A stretch of 64,000 bases of DNA from positions 10,139,380 to 10,203,379 of the forward strand of contig NC_073746.1 in assembly GCF_029784135.1 (NCBI RefSeq), read 5' to 3'. Origin of the DNA: Toxorhynchites rutilus septentrionalis (taxonomy: Eukaryota; Arthropoda; Insecta; Diptera; Culicidae). The notes beneath the pieces were generated by a model. It had not been told where the DNA came from and did no database searches. It was given only the letters and a program-made list of their open reading frames with translations. Positions 10,736 through 21,989 of this stretch are shown piece after piece; position 1 is the first letter of the stretch; the number at the start of each line of letters is the position of its first letter. The position numbers and the translations under genes are program-made.

Positions 10736-11115
10736 GTGGGGCTGTTCTCAGATGATTGAATCTGTTCTCAGTGCAAAACTGTTCAAAAAGTGCGCAACTA
10801 AACTGTGTTCCATTGTCTGATACGAGAGTTTCTGGAATGCCTTTATGGAGCTTTATTTTTGTAATTTCTCGGAACGATGCGCGTAGCAAACGGATCGTTT
10901 CATTTGTGATCATTCAAGTGGGAAACATTTAGTGCCACCTACTAAATGCGTCCACCATAATCCGATAGGATGTGTCTTCGAGTGGACCAGCGAAGTCACT
11001 ATGAACTCTATGGTATGGTAGTCCAGTTTTCGATTATACTTGTGACATTTCTTTATATGGCGATTATGCTGCTACTTCATGTCTCGATATGTCTTAATCT
11101 ATGATTGGCTTCCGG
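10735..11115 (-). pseudogene. Ty3/gypsy integrase relic
   Basis: On the minus strand the phrases come in integrase order: remnants of the Zn-binding end (NRH-like region near 11060), GLPYHRVHSDFAGPLED (first catalytic Asp), MVDAFSRW, then IPETLVSDNGTQFSCALFEQ (second Asp) and HLRTAPHW. Stop codons and a lost frame before 10913 show it is dead. The frame ends where the LTR-like repeat begins, so the C-terminal part was deleted. Confidence 0.7.
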
Positions 11116-11226
11116 AAGGTTCAGAGGATAACTAATCTATCGATGAACATTATGCTGCCAAGAGCTACTGACATAAGTCTCGCATTGTCAAACCTTTAAG
11201 ATGGGATCGACTCTTATGGAATATAG

Positions 11227-11777
11227 TACAGTAAAACCTGTTTTTATGCGGTTCTTTTTTGTGTGATTTTCTGTTCTTGTGCGATTTTTTTTGTGCGGTG
11301 TATGAAGAAGCAATGGACGATGTTATCGTCCATTTTTCGATGGTTTATATGCATTTCAGTGCGAGAAAAGCATATTTGCGTCTCAATTATCCACTTCTGA
11401 AATCATTCCCCTCCTCTCATCAAATGCTCTAAGTTTTTCAAAGTTTTTGCATGACATGATTTCTAACAGCAACACGTTTCGACATGCAACTAAAAGCACA
11501 AAACAGCCACGCGCAACCGAAAAGGCAAATTGTCCCATCGCAAAGCAGGGAAACAAAAGGAAATTGAACGGTGAATGGCGTGGATTTGAGTTATTTTCTT
11601 GGGGGAAACTTTTTTTTATGCGGTCCCTATCTACCGCACAAAACAAGTTTTTTTTTCAAAAATGTGTACCGAACACGATTTTTTAAAGCTACTGGTGAAG
11701 TTTTGCACTATTTTTTATGCGACTTTTTTGTGCGGTCTCTATCTCCCGCACAAAAAAAAAAAAAAGATTTGCCTGTA
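11227..11777. mobile_element. MITE with TACAG ends (551 bp)
   Basis: It starts tacagtaaaacctgttttta and ends atttgcctgta, imperfect inverted ends shared with the shorter MITE at 12090-12253. TA at both borders fits a Tc1/mariner-type mobiliser. Internal repeats of ttgtgcg / tgtgcggt occur near both ends. It has no transposase. Confidence 0.55.
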
Positions 11778-12089
11778 ACTGCGCACGTCCTTCATCCGAT
11801 TGACAGTACCTCTTTTCAGTCTTTGTAAGTGATTATAGATTTCGTGATGAACTTGGCCACCTCAATATTACATTAAATAGTACTTCAATATTTCTTGCGT
11901 TTTTTTTGGGTCCAATATTACGCCTTGAGTGTAGTTTGAGTGGCAAGTTCGAAAATACCTGTATACCAGTGCAAGTCGGAACAAATTCTCTGAAGAAAAA
12001 TCCTCGTCATATGTGTGACACCGCTGCTAAGTTGTTAATCCGCAGATAAATTACGGCAATGACATCAATCGACTGTGGTATCAATGAAC

Positions 12090-12253
12090 TACAGGCAAAC
12101 CTGTTTTTGTACGATTCCTTATTAGTGCGAGCCTTTTGTGTAAATTTTTAATATGTGTAATTGGTTTGTGTGATTCATGTTCCGATACGAGAATAAAATC
12201 GCACAAATTAGAAATCGTACAAAACGAAACGAACCAAAACAGGTTTGCCTGTA
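12090..12253. mobile_element. MITE with perfect 18-bp inverted ends (164 bp)
   Basis: The left end tacaggcaaacctgtttt (12090-12107) is matched exactly in reverse complement at 12236-12253. The element is AT-rich with no ORF. The TA at each end fits a Tc1/mariner-like target duplication. It lies 8 bases from the target duplication of the next hAT. Confidence 0.75.
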
Positions 12254-12269
12254 CTGAAAAGGTCCAGAT

Positions 12270-13523
12270 TAGGGCTGGGCGATCTTGAATCGATGTTTAG
12301 AGAATCGCTCTTTTCCATTCCGATTTTTTTTGGGATCGATTCTTTGTACACAAAAAATTGTGAAGATCGATCTTTTTTCTTCGATTTTTACGATCTTAGA
12401 ATTTTTTTTCAGTCTACATCTATTTTAATCTCACTACCTGACAAATATCAGTGGCTCATACGATCACTGAACTGGAAGGAGAAACATATTATCCCTCAGG
12501 GAAGATAATCTCAATGTTAAAAAATTTAAGAAAAGTATGGGGGAGTTTTTTTTTTTTTAAATATTGCTCAATATGTATGATATCAGAAAACTGATTCAAT
12601 GTGTCCCACCACAGAACCAGTCAAACAATTGAAACAAGTGATGTTCCTGGTGCAAAAAGAACGAGAATTCAAAGATATTCGATCGGTGGATACATTTGTC
12701 ATAGTTACTTTGCTAGATCCTCTTTTTTAGACGGTCTATTTAGCTCACGTTAAGGCATTGAAATATGTTTTCGATAAAGTGGTGATTGAAGACCTTAAAC
12801 CATCAACTGCTCCACAGGCAACTTCAACATCATTAGTGTGTGAGCATGGATCTAGTAATTTGTGGAAGAACCATAATGAAATGGTACGTATTCCTTTTGA
12901 TTATTCAAGGATTAGTTCAATTATTGAATTCAAAATTTCTGTACTTATAAATACGCGAATCGTTGGATAATTAAGAATCTAATCCCTTTGGAGTTATTAA
13001 CGGAGAACTTCGGTATATCCTACTTCAGAATATTGCAACACTAAACTCAAATCCTTTGACTATTTGGGATACGATCAAAAACTGGAGAATATCTCAACCG
13101 AATGGTGACATCAGATCCAGCCGAAAGATTGTTTTCGAGAACTGGCACTGCAACCATGTATCGGTTTCCACTAAATACTAGACTTATGGCACGCTTGGCT
13201 TTCATGGGATCGTTGTCAGCTGAGTTCTGCGTGACGGTTCAACACAAATGTTATGGAAATTGCTTTTTTTCTGAATTTTAATGTTTTTAGGGTCTTGAGG
13301 AATAAATTACTTTTGATGTTTGAATGGAGATAATATTTATCCAATTTTATATTTAAAGGAAAAACGACACTCATACGAATAACTACATAAATTTTGACAT
13401 TTTAATGATCGATTCAGCAGAGATTGATTCCTTGGCGCCGATTAAATCAGTGAATCGATCCCTAGGCCGTTTAAAAAATCGATCCGAGAAGATCGATCTG
13501 TTCCTAAAGATCGCCCAATCCTA
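12270..13523 (+). mobile_element. hAT element with 8-bp target duplication
   Basis: The 8-bp sequence gtccagat occurs at 12262-12269 and again at 13524-13531. Between them the ends are tagggctgggcgatctt and its imperfect complement aagatcgcccaatccta. Ends plus 8-bp duplication are diagnostic for hAT. A second member with the same ends is at 26419-27173. Confidence 0.85.
13045..13215 (+). pseudogene. hAT transposase C-terminal dimerisation remnant
   Basis: Around 13105-13150 the plus strand encodes VTSDPAERLFSRTG, a clear version of the hAT C-terminal signature (S-x-PAERLFS-x-G), followed in frame by a leucine-rich stretch ending near LARLAFMGS. Upstream frames (NPLTIWDTIKNW) are shifted relative to it. 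The rest of the transposase, including the catalytic core, is missing or unrecognisable. Confidence 0.65.
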
Positions 13524-14099
13524 GTCCAGATATTGCTTTGACCCATGAAATCTATTATATTGATGAAGTTCTTTATGAGTGTTTATTGTTAATAATTTCC
13601 GAGGACTTCCACCGTCAAATCAATTTGATTGTAGATCTCACAATTCGAAAATTTTGAAAAAAAAAACATTTTCAAGATGACTTATTGCTATCCTTGTTCT
13701 AGGCAATGATCAAGCGCAGTCGAGGAGTCACTACAAATTCGAACACGGCCGCTCGTTTTACGCCCTACTACAATCGGGGCAGCTCACTCTGGCTAGTCAA
13801 AAGCTTTACTTATCTTCCACTGTTCTAAACGTTGAAGCTCATCATCAACCGTAGTCAATGCGGCATATTTCACTGGGCGCTTAGGACGAAATATTGGTTT
13901 ACTCCATTTATTGAGAGTTAATTTTGTGGAACCGTGTTTTAAGGGTTGAAATATCCATGAAAATTGTACATCGGTGATGACTACAGGTTAACTATGTATC
14001 GGTAAGGGTGCCTAGAAAGTTTAGTGGATTCATGGGCACGTATATTTGATCAGTTGATGCTGACTCCACAATCGAATAGATTCATTCGTTTTCAAGATC

Positions 14100-14539
14100 T
14101 TTATCCCATCTGTTTATTTTATTAGGCTTATTTAGCAATTCAGCTGTAACAGTGTCGAATTTATTCGTGTACATGTTTATCTAACGATAATTTTGTTGTA
14201 TATTACACAGTAGCCATTTCAAGTGTAAGAATATTCCTATCTTATCGATACACATGTCCTTATTTTTCGGCGTAAGAATATTCCTATTGTTCAATGGCTC
14301 ACCAGTTGGACCATACACAGCGGGACTTTTGATATGAGGCTTCCATTGTTGTGTAAACAGCATCAATTTGTACAGACCGTAATGTGAGCGGTAGGGCACT
14401 GGAATTACCGTCACATGGTGATTGTTGCGTGGATGTAGTAGCTAGAGTAACACACAAAGATGGTCAATTGAGGGCCCTGAGTTATGAGCTTATGATCGTT
14501 CGCTTAGTAGCGGACACGCAACCGAATAGGCTACGAACA
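14100..14539 (-). repeat. LTR-like repeat, copy 2, with adjacent polypurine tract
   Basis: Read on the minus strand, the purine run gaagggggg (14548-14540) is followed immediately by tgttcgtagcc, as expected for a polypurine tract and the TG start of a 3' LTR. The block aligns with 10315-10735. No pol sequence is recognisable just upstream on the minus strand, so this is probably a solo or severed LTR. The exact CA end near 14100 is not resolved. Confidence 0.5.
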
Positions 14540-14794
14540 CCCCCCTTCGTTTCCAAGTTGTACTTGAGATTTTGCAATGCTTATTTTCCATGTGGTTTGC
14601 CAATATCCCGTTAAACTACATACTGTTGCAGTATCTTGTTTCAGACTGTTGTATATTGATGAATGACAACTGATATTGCACTGTATGGATCTTTGCGAAG
14701 AGGGCAGAATTAAACCCTTTAAACTTGAATGGATTTAATGAACGACTTCCTCATAGGGTAATCCAATGGTTTGGAGAAGGGCTCTGGAAGGTCG

Positions 14795-15385
14795 AAAAAC
14801 ATCGAATTCTCGTGAGTTTTTCTTCGGATGTTGAAATTAAAGCTGAGTGTTGTGTGACTGGTTGGTGATTTTGGTGATTTCTTTATGTATATTCGAAGAT
14901 GTATTTTTTATTTTTTGGATGCCAATATAGTGATTGTTATGCAGTTGGCAGCTGGGCGCGTGGATGCTCACTCTAAAACTGGTGGTATGTTTTTCTTAGA
15001 ATCTAGCGGATTGATTTGGCTCAAATTGGCATGTAAAAATTTAAAAATGAATCATCTAAATTGTTGCGTAGCGGTTTTTGAAAAAAAAATTGGACATGGC
15101 ATTTGAATGAAAAATTGTCTGTTTTTTTTCAACTAAAGTCACCTTTCAATAAAGAATTGAAAAGTTGGAATATCAAAATACGGCTACGTAACAATTTAGT
15201 TAGTTAATTTTTACATTTTTACATGCCAATTTGAGTCAGATCGGTTCAGTAGATTGTGAGAAAAACATACCATCAGTTTCAAAGAGAGTATTTACGCGCC
15301 CAGCTGCCCACTGCAAAACGCCAAAATATCCCAAAACTCAACTTTAATTCGAACATAAAAAAAAACTCGCGAAAATCCGATATAG
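14795..15385. mobile_element. Foldback/MITE-like inverted repeat
   Basis: The left arm, including ggcagctgggcgcg at about 14946 and tcaaattggcatgtaaaaat at about 15022, is repeated as reverse complement at 15205-15310. The match continues outward in diverged form (cgaattctcgtgagttttt versus its complement near 15370). Arms of 200-250 bases surround a spacer of roughly 160 bases. No ORF. Confidence 0.65.
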
Positions 15386-15593
15386 TGTTCCCCCTTAGTT
15401 GCACCAGTTGTGACAATCTGTAGTCTATGCTGATCCTGAAAAAAAAGTAGGTCATAGTGTAAAGTGGATTGACTGGTATGCGGATAGTTGAAGTGTATGC
15501 AATTTCATAAACCAGCCCAATACCAGTCACAGTTTTCTTGGTGTAGAGCAAGACCTTTCTGCCTAGTAGAGTTGAAAAGTTGCATTTTGATCG

Positions 15594-15923
15594 TTGAAAA
15601 AATCACAGACAAACTTGAGTATCAAATCTATTGTAGCGGGACTGGAGACTGGAGACAATCGGCCTAAACGTTCCCAAATTATGTATTACCGTTGCTGTTC
15701 GAGCAACATTCGATCGCATTCGAAGTCACAACCGTTAGCTCATTACACTAAACCCAGAAAACCTTCTTCTTCCAAATCGACATCCATCAACAACGAAACA
15801 ACAAGCGCTTCACGCGTTCTGCGAGATGTATCCAGAAAACGCTCATCCAGTCAGTCAAAGACAAACCTTCATCCCTCCTCACTTGTGTGCAGTTTCCCGA
15901 CTGGGAAAGCTGACCAGGGTTGA
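15594..15923 (+). CDS. Weak candidate small ORF, Ser/Lys-rich
   Basis: A 109-codon frame runs from ATG 15594 to TGA 15923, rich in Ser, Lys and Arg, with no recognised domain and no signal peptide. An AATAAA lies 15-20 bases after the stop (aaccaaataaaaaaa). It might be a terminal exon or chance. No homology can be claimed. Confidence 0.15.
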   Translation: MKKSQTNLSIKSIVAGLETGDNRPKRSQIMYYRCCSSNIRSHSKSQPLAHYTKPRKPSSSKSTSINNETTSASRVLRDVSRKRSSSQSKTNLHPSSLVCSFPTGKADQG

Positions 15924-15929
15924 GTCACT

Positions 15930-18890
15930 TGAGATAACCAAATAAAAAAATAATAATAGAAATATGGAACCAGACATAGTATCTCTATATAGTTGTAATA
16001 TTTATAATCAGTCGCGGCAGCACTTTATTTTTCGTCGTGTGTTTTGAGACAAGATGTAGACAATTTTGGACAACAGAAAAAAGTTCCTTCTTAGTAGTAA
16101 ATAGAGTGTGTGTGCGTAGGATTGGCCGGGAAATGCTCGTTCCAAATCCCCACATAGGTCACCGTAAAAGAATAGCTCTGAAAACGCCGGGAAGCCGGGA
16201 AGTTCGCTACTGCAAGACTGCAAAGATTGCAATTCGAGTGTGCGTCGTTTTGTTGTGGCTAGTTTAGTATTCCAGATACCCGTGTGTGGCATGTTAGAGA
16301 TTGTAATTGTTCGTATTGTGGTTGGAGTTTGACAGAAAAATAAATAAATATAAATGAAAGGTATATGAAATTCAGTCGACAGTAACCCGTGTGCGGTTCG
16401 ATACACAGAATAGTATTGTTTTAGCAAATAGGATCTACGTATAGCTACTCTAGAGTGGGATTAAATGTGCGATCTCTCAAGCCACACAGAAAAATGACAT
16501 AGTTTACTCCGTAAACATTTTCCAGCTAATCGATAAGGAAGCGATAGCGATATTATTTTGTGGGGAAAATTGACCAGAAAAATTAATCGATAATCGATTG
16601 TCAAGTGAAATAAGTCGTGTCTTAAATCTTTTTCGGATTGGAAAAAAGGACATTTTATAGTCATTCATTCTGATACCATAAGAGAAAATTTAAATATACA
16701 TAAACACTAAAGCGGATAGCCTTACGGAAAAGGACTGACATTGTTTCGCTCGTTCCTCTCCATTTTTCATATACACTTTGCATATAAACAGAGGACGAAA
16801 TTTGATCCGTTCGAAAAGATTAGCTTCTTCACCTATTATAGAAATTTTTGCTCTTCTCTAAAATTAGGTAAGCGAATTGGTACTGTGATTTTGTTTTCTT
16901 GTTTTAATTGTAGTTTTAAGCTTGTTTTTATTTCTCCGCTTCTTTCGCTAGACTCCTGAAGAGCTATTGTTATTTTTATTTGCCAAAACAGATGGGAGGA
17001 AAGCACCCAAATTATAAATTCACTAGCATTAAGTTTACTCAAGCGTGACAACGAGAGACGCGATGAAGATAGCTGAGATGTGCTGCCTTGAAAACACTTA
17101 TTATACATCTTCCACTTGAATGCACAGAGACAACTTGAACCCTTCATTACTGTTGAACGTTGAAAATTCCTATTTATTGTTTCGGTTATTCGGTCCTGCT
17201 TTGTTCCCCCTTAACGCGGCAGCACATTCAACAGCTCAAAGTGGAAGTTTTGTATTTTCACGCGTGAAACCATAACAAAAGGAAATGTTCTACAGCAGCA
17301 ACACAACACTTGCAATAATACGACCAGAGAGAAGATTGATGTGTACTCGCATTTTCCGAGAGGCTTGGCTCAAACCAAAGAGATTTCACTACTTGCGTTT
17401 TTTTTCAATCGACAAATGCAGAGACAGCAAGTCATATTTTAGCATAGACAAACAAGAGGCTTTTGCTTTAGCACGTTTCCAGGCATGGATGTTTTGTTAT
17501 ATCGTTCTCACGCAACTAGTTTAAGTTTTATGCAAATGGTTCCTTTCTTCACGCGGATAAACAAAAGAACTATAGTCCACTGTTTATGGAAAATCCAGCG
17601 AAAAAAAAAGTGCCGTAATCTGTTGTAATATATGTTAAGAATTGGCTGACTGAAAATCAAATCTAAGAGTTGAACAAACAAACAAAAAAGTTGCCTTCAT
17701 TCACGTAGTTAAAAACGCAATGCCTTGTGGAGCATCAGCATCACACATTTATTGAACAGATCAGTATTCACCGTTTTGACATAAAGTTAAAAAACAAACA
17801 AACAAACAAAAATAGCAGAGATTGAATTCTCATCTCGACGACAAATGTACAAGTGCAGTTTTATGTTCCCAAAGTTTTCCTTGTTCAGTAAAGTTTTATC
17901 TCATAAGTAATTTATTTCACAAAACCAACTAATAGCGGAAATAGTTTAACTACTAACCAGTTTTAGTTTGCACATACACTACTGATTACTGCTGCATAAA
18001 AAAAAACCAAAATTGACAATTAATGATAAATACACAGTACAGATACACATTAATTTATTAAACAGTTTACATTATTGCAAACACACAGTAAATAATACAC
18101 TTGCTCTACTTAGCACGTAAGCTCTAATCTAGATAAGCGGAGTGACGGACGAACTTGTGAAAGTTTTACTATATTTGTACAAATGAATTATGAACAAACA
18201 AAAATATGAACTACTTTATACCGTTTTGGTCCTAAGAATATTAATAGTTGAATGAAGAATTATAACAATAAATACAAGATAACCAAGATAAGGAATTGTA
18301 TACATCTTGATCCGAACGTTCCTTTATTTGGTGGAAGGCCGAAAATTAGCTGTAACGGAAGGGTATGCCTTGACAAAAGACCTCATTGTCATTCGGTGCT
18401 GCTCAGCAAACCGTGTCCGCTTTCACAATCATCAAACGTTCTTGAATTTTGTAGTCAGTCAGTTAGTTGTTGAATTATACAGACTTTAAACTTTTTCAGT
18501 TTATTCGTCACTAGCCTTGAGAAATACCCTTGATAAACGATGTTTACCCCACAAAAACCACAAAAACTGAACGAGAATTGGTTCGTTCTGCCGATGCAAC
18601 GTGACATAGAGAAAGGAACCATGAAAGCTAACTCTCGAACTGAATGAAATGGAAGAATGCTGCAATGCAACAATGTAAAATATTTGCGAGAAAAATCGAC
18701 CGTTTTTATTCGTTACATTGTTCACTTGTTTCACTATTTCCACTATATATGTCTCGGACAAAAACATAGGTGGAAGTGTTTTCCCTTAATTTATGTAATT
18801 GAAATCGAAATCCACCCATTGATTGAAGAGATATTAACGTTCAAAATCTTTCACTTTTTCCACCCGAAACATTGAAATGTACCCTCTATA
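15930..18890. other. Gene-poor AT-rich stretch
   Basis: About 3 kb with no supported gene, no terminal repeats and only short simple repeats (for example aaacaaacaaacaaa near 17795). It appears to be unique sequence rather than a stack of transposons, unlike its neighbours. Confidence 0.4.
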
Positions 18891-18897
18891 TTGAAAA

Positions 18898-18920
18898 GTT
18901 AGGCGTAGTCCCCCGTCAAA
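18898..18920 (-). repeat. HINE 5' end fragment
   Basis: gttaggcgtagtcccccgtc matches the right border of element D (gttagacgtagtcccacgtc at 35879-35898), i.e. the HINE 5' terminal repeat read from the other strand. The interior was not traced. Confidence 0.4.
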
Positions 18921-19159
18921 AATTTGGAAAAAATGTTTGAAATCGGAAATAAAACCATTTTGTACGCCACATTCTAAGAGCACAGATTCGTCGGTGAAGG
19001 CAATACATTTCTCCAGCAAATTGTCACAATTGGTAAGATTAAGTTACAGATTTCGATCTAAATTTGAAATACCAACAAGCGACAATTGATACACTTGATG
19101 AAAAGAACGAGCAATTATCGAAAGAACATCACAAATTATACACTCGTACATCAACAGTT

Positions 19160-19312
19160 ATTTGAACCGGAAGAAGCCCCTGAATCCCTTAATAATGCTC
19201 TAAAAGCGACAGTCCCGACATTCCCTGATATGATCAGAACAGCAATTCAGAAGTGTACAGAACAATGCTACTTTCCGAATCGATGGAAGGTAAAACAAAA
19301 CTAGTAGTGGTT
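19160..19312 (+). pseudogene. R1-like LINE reverse transcriptase scrap
   Basis: NNALKATVPTFPDMIRTAI followed by CTEQCYFPNRWKV resembles the R1-clade block that precedes motif A (PDGIPNxALK...FPxxWKxxKLVLL). It is about 50 residues with no catalytic motif. Its frame ends soon after 19300. Confidence 0.4.
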
Positions 19313-19374
19313 CTCAGTTGACGGCTACACTGATAACCAAATCGACCACAATTTGCCCCAGTAAAACGTTAGAC

Positions 19375-20080
19375 GTAGTCTGCTTGACGTGCGGAATAAA
19401 CGCAGTGTTGACATCGCTTCCGAGCACCATCTTCTCATCGGAGAATTCCGCCTTAGCGTAGCGCGGGTTCGACAGAGGGAGAAAAAGCTCGGTCGTCGAT
19501 TCAGCACATGTCGACTGGGAGATCCTTATGTGAAAAGTATATTTGTTGATGAACTCGGACTTGAGCCGAGGATGTTCCTGCTGGTGGTAGCATCGAGGAC
19601 CAGTGAACCGCCTTCAAGTTCGCATTCATTGCTACCAGTGAGAATAACCTAGTTGAACTACGCACCCGGAGGAAAGAATGGATGTCGGAGGACACCTGAA
19701 ATAAGATAGATGATCGAAAAGACGTCAAAGTCGCGATAGAGCGACAAAAAAAAAAAAACAGGAAGGGAAAATATATAGTCGTCGGTATCTTACCCTCGAC
19801 CTGGAAGTAAAGCGCTCGTGTCGATGGGATAAACGAGGGTTGACGAAGGGAAGAGAGCCGCTGCAACCGGCGTTGTATCACGACGCCTGAACGAAGCAAG
19901 GATGAATATCAAGACGCCTGTGAAATACTTCGAACAGCTGCTCGACCCGAAAGACGGTATATCGATCGTATATTAGCCGAGATGCTCAAAGCTGACCCCG
20001 CACTATCCGCAGAAATATTGCATCATTTATCCGTAAATATCTGGGAAATCGCAACTGGTGAGGCATCATGCTGCTGTGCG
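19375..20080 (+). pseudogene. RTE-like LINE fragments, interrupted by mariner
   Basis: From about 19389, RNKRSVDIASEHHLLIGEFR is the end of an apurinic-type endonuclease (the SDH box is here SEH). Around 19955-20040 a shifted frame reads AEMLKADPALSAEILHHL, like the start of an RTE reverse transcriptase. Several frameshifts and an A run at 19746-19758 separate the pieces. The DD37E mariner at 20083 begins at the right edge. Confidence 0.5.
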
Positions 20081-20082
20081 TA

Positions 20083-21380
20083 AAGGGTGTGTCACATCAA
20101 ATTGCATCACGGAAAAAACGCTGTAGAAATTTAATTTTTAGGAATTATATCTTCAGCTGTCGCTTATAATCAGATAAGAGTGTATAGATCACGTTGGCCA
20201 TGCTTCACTGTCAATTTTTCGTAAATTTGGAAAAATGTCGTCGAACGAAAAAGAGCGTCGTGAAATAATCCTGTGCACTCATTTCGAGAATCCGGAGTTG
20301 TAACATCGGGACATCGGTAAGATGCTGGGAATCGTCCAATCCACGGTCAGCAGAGTACTAAAACGATACTTCGAGAACCTAACCATCGACCGGAAGGTGA
20401 AGAACGGCAAAAATGGATGCTCCGTCAGTGAAAAAGATCACAAGCGCGTAGTTAAGCAGTTTAGACGTGATCCGAGAAGTTCGGTCCGGGATGTCGCCAA
20501 TAAGCTGAATTTGTCAAGTTCATTCGTCCAGCGGACCAAGCAGCGGAAGGGCCTGCGTACATACAAGGTTCAGAAGGCTCCTAACCGCGACGAAAGGCAA
20601 AACATGGTGGGGAAGACGCGAGCTCGGAAGCTGTACACCGAAATGCTGACGAAGCTGCATTGCCTGGTAATGGACGACGAAACCTACGTCAAAGCGGACT
20701 TTCGTCAGCTGCCGGGACTGTTGTTCTTCTCCGCAGAGGACAAATTCAGCGTTCCGGAGGAGATTCGCAAGCAGAAACTATCCAAGTTTGCCAAAAAGTA
20801 CATGGTGTGGCAAGCGATCTGCTCTTGCGGAAAGCGGAGCGCCCCCTTCGTGATGACCGGCACGGTAAACGGGCAGGTTTACCTTAAGGAGTGCCTACAG
20901 AAGCGCTTACTACCACTATTGAAGCAGCACGAGGGCCCGACCATCTTCTGGCCGGATCTCGCTTCGTGCCACTATTCAAAGGACGTGTTGGAGTGGTACG
21001 AAGCCAACGGGGTCACCTTCGTGCCAACGAAAATGAACCCGCCCAACGCGCCGGAGCTTCGCCCAATAGAGAAATATTGGGCGATTATGAAGCAGGCCCT
21101 CCGGAAGAACCCAAAAGTTGTCAAATCGGAGGCGGACTTCAAGAGAAAATGGATTTCTGTTAAAAAAAAACTACAACCTGACGTTGTACAGAACCTTATG
21201 GACGGGGTAAAGAGGAAGGTGCGAGCATACGGGCTTGGGCTCGAAGTATGAATAAAAAGAAAATGCCAAAAGTTGTTTAATAGTTTTTATTTTACTGTCT
21301 AAAATTTTCAAAAGGATCGGTCTACTGAGCGAATTTCTACAGCGTTTTTTCCGTGATGCAATTTGATGTGACACACCCTT
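20083..21380 (+). mobile_element. DD37E mariner (ITmD37E), near-complete
   Basis: The ends are perfect inverted repeats of about 49 bp, starting aagggtgtgtcacatcaaat at 20083 and ending with the complement at 21380. TA dinucleotides flank them at 20081-20082 and 21381-21382. The element is 1298 bp long, the usual size, with one transposase frame inside. Confidence 0.95.
20235..21251 (+). pseudogene. DD37E mariner transposase with one premature stop
   Basis: The family-length frame starts at ATG 20235 (MSSNEKERREIIL) and would give 338 codons. Codon 23 is TAA (20301-20303); after it the frame is open from ATG 20322 to TGA 21251 (309 residues). Helix-turn-helix sequence (IVQSTVSRVLKRYF) is followed by a second DNA-binding helix and linker. 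The catalytic residues are all present: MDDETY (about D147), FWPDLASCHYS (D241) and RPIEKYW (E279). The last two are separated by exactly 37 residues, so the class is read directly. A mariner transposase cuts at the inverted ends and inserts at TA. The stop removes the first DNA-binding helices, so this copy is probably inactive unless translation restarts at 20322. Confidence 0.9.
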
Positions 21381-21551
21381 TAGTTTTTAAAGTCCTGTGC
21401 AAGGTAATCCTGATCCGGGTCAAGCAGAAGATATATGTTGGTAGTTCCCCCTGAGACGCAAGACGTTCTGATATGTAGAGTAAGCTTGACGACTTGGCTG
21501 CCTTCTCTTCCGCGGCTTGCCAGAGAATCAATGTTAGTAAGACGAAAGCTT

Positions 21552-21827
21552 GGTGCACCCGTGGCCGAGTGGTTAGCGTCCCACACTATCATGCCGGGTG
21601 TTCGGGTTCGATTCCCGTTCTGGTTGGGGGATTTTTCGTCAAAGAAAATTCTTCCGGCTTGCACTGTGGTCACGCGTATTCTAGAGCTTGCCACTCCAGA
21701 GTACATTCAAGGCGTGTTATTCGGCATAGAAATCTCAACCAAGTATTAATGAACGACGCTAGTTAATGAATACGTTGAGACGGCAAAAGTTCCACAGGGA
21801 ACGTTAACGCCATTCAAGAAGAAGAAG
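21552..21827 (+). mobile_element. tRNA-derived SINE (Feilai-like), copy 1
   Basis: Pol III box A (tggccgagtgg) and box B (ggttcgattcc) lie near the 5' end, and the 3' end is a gaagaagaagaag tail. A perfect 13-bp target duplication, aagacgaaagctt, is at 21539-21551 and 21828-21840. The layout matches the Feilai SINE family of Aedes mosquitoes. Confidence 0.9.
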
Positions 21828-21989
21828 AAGACGAAAGCTTTGGATGTCAACACGGTCACGCCTTCCAGATGTACAGTAGCAGTAGCTGGGTGGAGACGAA
21901 GACTCTATGCTTCTAGCGTAGAGTGTAGCAACAATAAGTAAGTTATCTAAACCAGAGAAGACTTCTTCGCCATCAGCATGGACTAATAA

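Noticed and set aside
11571..11828. Plus-strand frame of 85 codons
   Set aside because: Lies in a MITE and consists of Phe/Leu-rich translation of T-rich repeats.
15594..15923. Convincing host gene
   Set aside because: Only composition and a nearby AATAAA support it; kept as a very low-confidence entry.
21557..21630. True tRNA gene
   Set aside because: Box A and box B belong to a SINE with a tail and 13-bp target duplication; the acceptor stem does not pair.
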